This document shows, piece by piece, positions 59,615-64,000 of a DNA stretch of 64,000 bases. The notes under the pieces were generated by a model. That model had not been told where the DNA came from. It saw nothing but the letters and a program-made list of their open reading frames with translations, and did no database searches. Source of the stretch: Chthonomonas sp. UBA2362 (lineage in GTDB: Bacteria > Armatimonadota > Fimbriimonadia > Fimbriimonadales > Fimbriimonadaceae); NCBI GenBank assembly GCA_002344135.1, contig DDTO01000002.1, forward strand, positions 50,794-114,793, in the 5' to 3' direction. Numbering within the stretch: the stretch's first letter is position 1; each line of letters begins with the position of its first letter. The position numbers and the translations under genes are program-made.

Positions 59615-62251
59615 TCAAACGCGGTGAGACCCCGGCTCGAACGATGCCGTGCGACCCCTCCAGACGAGCTCGAACGGCACCGGCGACTCGATCTCCAGGC
59701 TCTCGCCCTCGAACATCACGCGCAGATCGCCATAGGGATGGGCGATCCGGGCGTCGAAGCGGCTTAGCCGTCCAGGCTGGGGGCGAATCCGCGCGCGCCG
59801 CCAGCCCGGGGCGATGCTGGTTACGCCAGCCACGATCTGGAAGAGTCCGAGGATCGGATGCGCACTCCAAGCGTGGCAATCGGACCGGGTCGGCTCGGGA
59901 TTCTCGGCAAACGTCGTCAGCCCGCTCTCGATCATCTCTCGCCAAGGTTCGAGATGAAGCATGTAGTCGAAGTCGGGATCGGCTGCCGCCATCGCGAGGT
60001 GCTTGTAGTAGGAGAAATAGTAGGTGCAGCGAGCGGCATCTTCTGCGAGACTCTCCGGCCAGGGGGCCGGTTCTTCGCCGCGGAGCATCTGGACGAGGCG
60101 CGCCAGCGCCTGAGCATGCTCGCTCGCGTCAGGATTCGCGAGATCCGGACCCCGCACAGCCTCACCCGTCATGGCCTCCACCATCTCTTGGGCCAGGGCG
60201 AGCGTGAGCCGATGTACGGGAGACGTGACCCCACCCGGAGGAACACCAGCGCGCCAACCGGGGACCCAGTCGGCGAACTCCCAAAATCGTTCTCCCTCCT
60301 CGACGAGGCCGGCGAAGGCATCGAGCACTCGCCGCATCGTCGCCGGGTCGGCGGCGACGATCCCGTCGTCATAGAGCCACTGGTCATAGAGCATCGCCAG
60401 CCACCAGAGGCTGAACGGCGGTATGACCTGAGTCTGACGACTCGGATAGCGAGACTGAGTGAGACCGTTTTCCATAAGCGACCAGCCGATCTGCTCGACC
60501 GCGTTTCGCTGAAGTCGCCGGTCCCGACCGAGGTAGTAGCCGATGAGGGCCTGGATCCGGCTGTCGCCGACGTATTGGAGTTGCTCCCAGTACGGGCAGT
60601 CGAAGTAGGTCTCGCCCGCGCACCGCAGAACCGTTCGAACGGCGACCTCCCAGATCGGATCGACGCTGGAATCATCTGCCTCGAACGAAGATTCGACCTC
60701 GAGCGGAAAGCCGGTTTCGACCGCCCCGACCGACTCGACGACGCAGCGGGCATCGGTCTCGATCTGCAGGTACCGCCAGGTTCGCCACCAGAGAGGCTCG
60801 AAGACTACCGAATCTCTCTCGAAGACGATCTTGTCTTGGTATCCGGCCATCGATTTGCCGACGATCTCGTCCCGGTGCCCTTTGCCGCCGTCGGCCTGCC
60901 AGAGGGATTCGGCATAGGTCAGGGTCACCGTCGTCGCCGTTCGACCTCGCTTGGCTCGTGCTCCCTCAAAGCCGACGACGATTCGAGGGTAGGCACATAC
61001 GAGTTGCTCGTAGTCCAGCAGCAACGGCCTTCCGGGCTCGAGAATTCGCGGGAAGAGGGAAGGCTCGCGGATCTCATCGTCCTCCCACGAGCGCATCGTG
61101 GGCGCCCGTTCGCGCACTTCGTAGCGTTGGGGCGGCAGAGTCGCAGGGACCATCATCCAAGGCGTTCCTCCATCTCCCGCGCCGCGCTCCTCGGCCCGAC
61201 AGATCAGGTGCGGCGTCCGAAAGTCGAGCCGGAGCTGCCTCTTGCCTCCCTGAGAAACTCGCTTTCCCGGCGTCGACATGAGATCCTCGAGAATACGCGG
61301 CAGGTTGTCGGCTCCCCAAACGCTCTCGCCGTATCGCTGCAGCGATGAGAGAACCTCGGCGAGCCTGAGCGCCATTCCGCCCAGCGTCGCGAGGGCAGCC
61401 TCGTCGAACTCCCGCCCCGACGGCGACATCACCAGCAGCGCGCCCATGGCATGGTCAGACGCCCGTAGGGGCAAGAGGACCCCAGACTTGCTGCCCAACC
61501 CTAACGCCTCGTGCTCGTCTGGCTGGAGGGGCCGCGGCTGGGAGTAGTCGCCCTCCCGGTTCAGGCCCATGCCGCGAATCGTGCTCAGTTCGAACCCGAG
61601 CCCCGGCGGAACGCCGCGCAACTGACCCCGGGCAGGATCGTCCAGCAAGATCGCGATCGATTCCGCGCCCGATAGGGCCGCCATTCGCTCGACAAGCCGC
61701 CGGACCGTCGTCCCGATCTCGGTATCCCGCCGTCCATCCGAGCTCGTCGGCGCCTCCTCGATCACCATCTTCGTCGCGTCGAAAATCTCGCCGGGACCGA
61801 CGTCGATATAGTAGTCGGGATCGTGCGAGTGCATCATCACAAAGTCCCAATGGGTCAGCGGCGCCACCTGCCATGACCCCGGAGTGTTCAGTGGCGAATC
61901 GGGGTCGTCGGCCTCCAACACGAACGCGGTTCGCACGGTGTGTTGGGCCATCGGCGCGAGGCGGCCGAAGTTCCATACCAGCGCTTGGACCTCGTTCTCG
62001 CCTGCGACCAAGTATGGACCGAGGTCGATCGTGTCGAAGTACCAGTGCCGCTCATCTCCGCGCTGGGGCCCGCGTGCCACCGGCTTGCCGTCGACGAACA
62101 GCTTGTATCGCTGGTCCGCAGACACCCTCACGAAGCACTCCGCAGGCCTTTCAGCCAGAGTCAGGCGGCATCGGTAGACGAAAATGCCCAGTTCTCGCCG
62201 CGGATCGGAGTCGGGCCCGATCCAGGAAGAGTGCCAGACGCGCGGGGGCAT
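59615..62251 (-). CDS. GH78 alpha-L-rhamnosidase-like enzyme with inserted GAF domain
   Basis: The 878-residue protein has the N-terminal beta domains of alpha-rhamnosidases (WIGPDSDPRRELGIFVYRC, YKLFVDGKPVARGPQRGDE). It has the GH78 alpha-barrel with the catalytic segment around residues 545-566 (TYFDCPYWEQLQYVGDSRIQ) and the C-terminal GWRRARIRPQPG. Residues about 162-355 do not belong to the family. They read as a GAF domain (ERMAALSGAESIAILLDD, SGVLLPLRASDHAMGALLVM, FDEAALATLGGMALRLAEV) inserted between GEIFDAT and TPWMMVPATLPP. No signal peptide is visible, so the enzyme is probably cytoplasmic. The frame is continuous. Confidence 0.82.
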   Translation of the reverse strand: MPPRVWHSSWIGPDSDPRRELGIFVYRCRLTLAERPAECFVRVSADQRYKLFVDGKPVARGPQRGDERHWYFDTIDLGPYLVAGENEVQALVWNFGRLAPMAQHTVRTAFVLEADDPDSPLNTPGSWQVAPLTHWDFVMMHSHDPDYYIDVGPGEIFDATKMVIEEAPTSSDGRRDTEIGTTVRRLVERMAALSGAESIAILLDDPARGQLRGVPPGLGFELSTIRGMGLNREGDYSQPRPLQPDEHEALGLGSKSGVLLPLRASDHAMGALLVMSPSGREFDEAALATLGGMALRLAEVLSSLQRYGESVWGADNLPRILEDLMSTPGKRVSQGGKRQLRLDFRTPHLICRAEERGAGDGGTPWMMVPATLPPQRYEVRERAPTMRSWEDDEIREPSLFPRILEPGRPLLLDYEQLVCAYPRIVVGFEGARAKRGRTATTVTLTYAESLWQADGGKGHRDEIVGKSMAGYQDKIVFERDSVVFEPLWWRTWRYLQIETDARCVVESVGAVETGFPLEVESSFEADDSSVDPIWEVAVRTVLRCAGETYFDCPYWEQLQYVGDSRIQALIGYYLGRDRRLQRNAVEQIGWSLMENGLTQSRYPSRQTQVIPPFSLWWLAMLYDQWLYDDGIVAADPATMRRVLDAFAGLVEEGERFWEFADWVPGWRAGVPPGGVTSPVHRLTLALAQEMVEAMTGEAVRGPDLANPDASEHAQALARLVQMLRGEEPAPWPESLAEDAARCTYYFSYYKHLAMAAADPDFDYMLHLEPWREMIESGLTTFAENPEPTRSDCHAWSAHPILGLFQIVAGVTSIAPGWRRARIRPQPGRLSRFDARIAHPYGDLRVMFEGESLEIESPVPFELVWRGRTASFEPGSHRV

Positions 62252-62283
62252 GCCGGCATTGTGGCCGAGCGGGGCCGGGTCCG

Positions 62284-62568
62284 TCAGAAGTCGAAGAGGT
62301 CGCCCAGGAACGATTCCTTGCGTTTTTTCTTCTCGTATCGATCATCGTCCTTGTCCCGATCTCGGTCTCGGTAGCGCTCCCGATCCTCTGGGTACCCCGG
62401 GAACTCGTCGGGAATCTTCGGGCCGATCTCCTGCGCGGACGAACGCTCGATGATCTTGTCGAGCTCTCCGCGATCGAGCCAAACGCCACGACACTTCGGG
62501 CAGTAGTCGATCTCGATTCCTTGGCGTTCGGTGATGAGCAAGTCTACGGTGCAAGTCGGGCAATTCAT
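62284..62568 (-). CDS. zf-TFIIB-type zinc ribbon protein
   Basis: The 94-residue protein has CPTC (Cys3, Cys6) and CPKCRGVWLDRGEL (Cys23, Cys26), the small TFIIB-like zinc ribbon common in bacteria. A highly charged arm rich in Arg and Asp follows, ending KKRKESFLGDLFDF. The role of the family is unknown. The start follows GAAGGAACC. It is divergent from the membrane protein at 62620. Confidence 0.85.
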   Translation of the reverse strand: MNCPTCTVDLLITERQGIEIDYCPKCRGVWLDRGELDKIIERSSAQEIGPKIPDEFPGYPEDRERYRDRDRDKDDDRYEKKKRKESFLGDLFDF

Positions 62569-62619
62569 GGTTCCTTCACTGCAGGAATACGGTACGAATC
62601 TTCAGCCCGTCTCATCTGC

Positions 62620-63456
62620 ATGCTTCTAAAGGCCGCTCTCGTTTGGCTGGGCATCGCCGTCCTCGCCGGGGCGAACGGCGGACTTCGAGAAGGCCTTCTG
62701 AAACGCCTGCTCGGCGAGCGCGTTGCTCATGTCGCCAGCACGCTCTTGCTCGGGGGGATCGTTCTGGCGGTTTCGTTTCTCGCCGTCCCATGGATCGGCC
62801 CATCCACGCCGAACGAAGCCTGGCTCCTCGGTGGGGGTTGGCTAGCGGCGACCCTGGCCTTCGAGTTCCTCGCGGGGCACTACCTCTTCGGCAACCCTTG
62901 GACGAAGATCGTCCACGATTACGACGTTTCGCGGGGCCGAGTCTGGCTTCTCGTCCCGCTCTGCACGCTGATGGGGCCACCGTTTGCCTTTCGAGGATTC
63001 GAGGCAAAGTGGGCATTGCCCTACGCGGTGAGCAACGTCGTGGCCATCGCGATCCTCGTTGCTGCGACGACGAAACCCCAGATCGCACGGTGGTCGATAG
63101 TCGCGCTGTTCGCTTACGCCGCGCTCTACAACGGCTGGCTGGCCCTCGATCGGCCGGAGGAGTACCAAGGCTTTGCCTCGCTCGCGTTCATTTCCTGGTA
63201 CTCCGATTTCATCGCGGGGCCATTCAAAAGCATGGCGAAGCCTCTCATACTGGCCATCGCCGCTGGCCAAGCCCTTTGCGCGACGCTTCTAGCCCTTGGG
63301 GGCCGGCTGGTTGAGTTCGGGGCGATCGGAGTTACCCTCTTTCTCATGGCGATCGCGCCGCTCGGCGTCGGAAGCGCGTTTCCTTTCAGCCTCATCGTGT
63401 CGTTGGCGGCTTTCGTCACTGCAGGCGCGCTGCTGGATAGGAGAAGTGGCAGGTAG
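62620..63456 (+). CDS. polytopic membrane protein with DoxX-like C-terminal half
   Basis: The 278-residue protein has about eight hydrophobic helices. The first part includes FLAGHYLFGNPWTKIVHDYD and SRGRVWLLVPLCTLM. The second part (ARWSIVALFAYAALYNGWLA to FVTAGALL) resembles four-helix DoxX-like membrane proteins. It may be a fusion of two membrane modules. The ATG at 62620 lacks a clear ribosome site. Function unknown. Confidence 0.58.
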   Translation: MLLKAALVWLGIAVLAGANGGLREGLLKRLLGERVAHVASTLLLGGIVLAVSFLAVPWIGPSTPNEAWLLGGGWLAATLAFEFLAGHYLFGNPWTKIVHDYDVSRGRVWLLVPLCTLMGPPFAFRGFEAKWALPYAVSNVVAIAILVAATTKPQIARWSIVALFAYAALYNGWLALDRPEEYQGFASLAFISWYSDFIAGPFKSMAKPLILAIAAGQALCATLLALGGRLVEFGAIGVTLFLMAIAPLGVGSAFPFSLIVSLAAFVTAGALLDRRSGR

Positions 63457-63464
63457 CCCCAGGC

Positions 63465-63989
63465 TCACTCGACGGCATCCGGCAGGAAGCTCGCAAAGAA
63501 ACGCAAGGCTTCTTCTGCGCTATCCATCTTTCGTATCCTCGTCGGAGATAGCCCGACCGAGTTACGGACATACTTATTGAACTGCTGCGCGTTGAGAATC
63601 CCGATTTGATTGGCGATCGACTTGATGGGCAGGTCCGTCGTCGTGAGGAGACGGACGCACTCTCGAATTCTCGTATCGCGAATGAACTGCTTGATGCTAA
63701 CTCGGTGCTCTGCCTGGAACATACGCGCTAGCGACGTCGTTGAAAGATCGAGCTCTTTAGACATCTCCTTGATCGTAAAGGGTCGCCCAATGTTGCGCAG
63801 AATCCATTCCTCAGCGCGGTAAATCTCGCTATTCGAACGAAAGTGGCTTTCAGGCTGCGCAATTTCCCACAGAAAGCTCCAGACGAAAGCCTTGACTCTC
63901 CGATCAGATTCCCACACCTTTCTTACCGCATTGTCGACGCGTTCCTGATCTCGCTTGTCGAGCGACAAGAATGTGGGAATGGAAACCAT
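63465..63989 (-). CDS. AraC family transcriptional regulator, 5' end at or beyond window edge
   Basis: The visible 174 residues contain a complete C-terminal AraC DNA-binding domain with two helix-turn-helix units: FTIKEMSKELDLSTTSLARM and IKSIANQIGILNAQQFNKYV. The preceding 50 or so residues look like the end of a sensor domain. The reading frame stays open to the window edge beyond the first ATG (63989), so the protein may be longer. It converges with the membrane protein gene. Target unknown. Confidence 0.8.
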   Translation of the reverse strand: MVSIPTFLSLDKRDQERVDNAVRKVWESDRRVKAFVWSFLWEIAQPESHFRSNSEIYRAEEWILRNIGRPFTIKEMSKELDLSTTSLARMFQAEHRVSIKQFIRDTRIRECVRLLTTTDLPIKSIANQIGILNAQQFNKYVRNSVGLSPTRIRKMDSAEEALRFFASFLPDAVE

Positions 63990-64000
63990 CGCCCCCCGGC

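Overview
The window is a GC-rich, gene-dense bacterial chromosome segment with no plasmid, phage, insertion sequence or CRISPR signature. It most resembles Armatimonadota, and within that group the Fimbriimonadia. The reasons are two pseudopilins of the FTLIELLVVIAIIAILAAILFPVFA type, two secreted proteins ending in a dockerin-like pair of calcium-loop repeats, many PQQ-type and Asp-box propeller proteins, and zinc-free L32 and L33 ribosomal proteins. This placement is an inference; no rRNA gene is present to confirm it.

Layout. 1-3.6 kb: a TPP riboswitch leading into a pseudopilin gene, then clpP-clpX and rpmG-rpmF. 3.8-12 kb: a secreted sugar dehydrogenase, a dockerin-like protein, a DUF3298/LemA pair, lysA with an overlapping site-2 protease, and a convergent nucleoside operon (BMP-type lipoprotein plus pyrimidine nucleoside phosphorylase). 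12-18 kb: glmU-prs, a fused NanE-kinase with a small lipoprotein, an OB-fold protein and an HNH endonuclease behind a hairpin leader. 18-26 kb (mostly minus strand): a pseudopilin-phytase operon, a second dockerin-like protein, a TPR protein, an orphan ABC ATPase and a 901-residue Asp-box protein. 26-34 kb: a YdeP-type molybdoenzyme, an ECF sigma / anti-sigma / LolA-RseB-like operon with its own ECF-type promoter, a GHL10 hydrolase, a cytochrome c-sugar dehydrogenase fusion and tRNA-Arg(TCT). 34-41 kb: Ppx/GppA, a TPR lipoprotein, a truncated cyclase-ATPase, a HEAT-repeat protein, an S10 peptidase and the infC-rpmI-rplT operon. 41-49.6 kb: polysaccharide export protein, rsmI, SurA-like isomerase, lexA with its operator, a WD40-like protein, glmS and purM. 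49.6-58.8 kb: a 48-residue ORF and a GT-C membrane protein upstream of purM, nadA with a riboswitch-like leader, a type IV pilin-like operon (major pilin, PilV-, PilW- and PilX-like, a membrane-anchored protein), two secreted paralogues and argB. 58.8-64 kb: a membrane protein, a GH78 rhamnosidase-like enzyme carrying an inserted GAF domain, a zinc-ribbon protein, a polytopic membrane protein and an AraC regulator running to the window edge.

How the parts work together. Housekeeping genes for proteolysis, translation, amino-sugar, NAD, lysine, arginine and purine synthesis alternate with genes for an exported proteome: pilins and pseudopilins, secreted propeller enzymes, glycoside hydrolases and envelope-stress control. 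The strongest regulatory signals are RNA- or operator-based: the TPP aptamer before a pseudopilin, a NAD+-I-like leader before nadA, a candidate AUA start with an overlapping mini-ORF before infC, and a self-operator before lexA. The most unusual proteins are the GH78-GAF chimera and the NanE-kinase fusion whose ROK half lacks the usual zinc motif.
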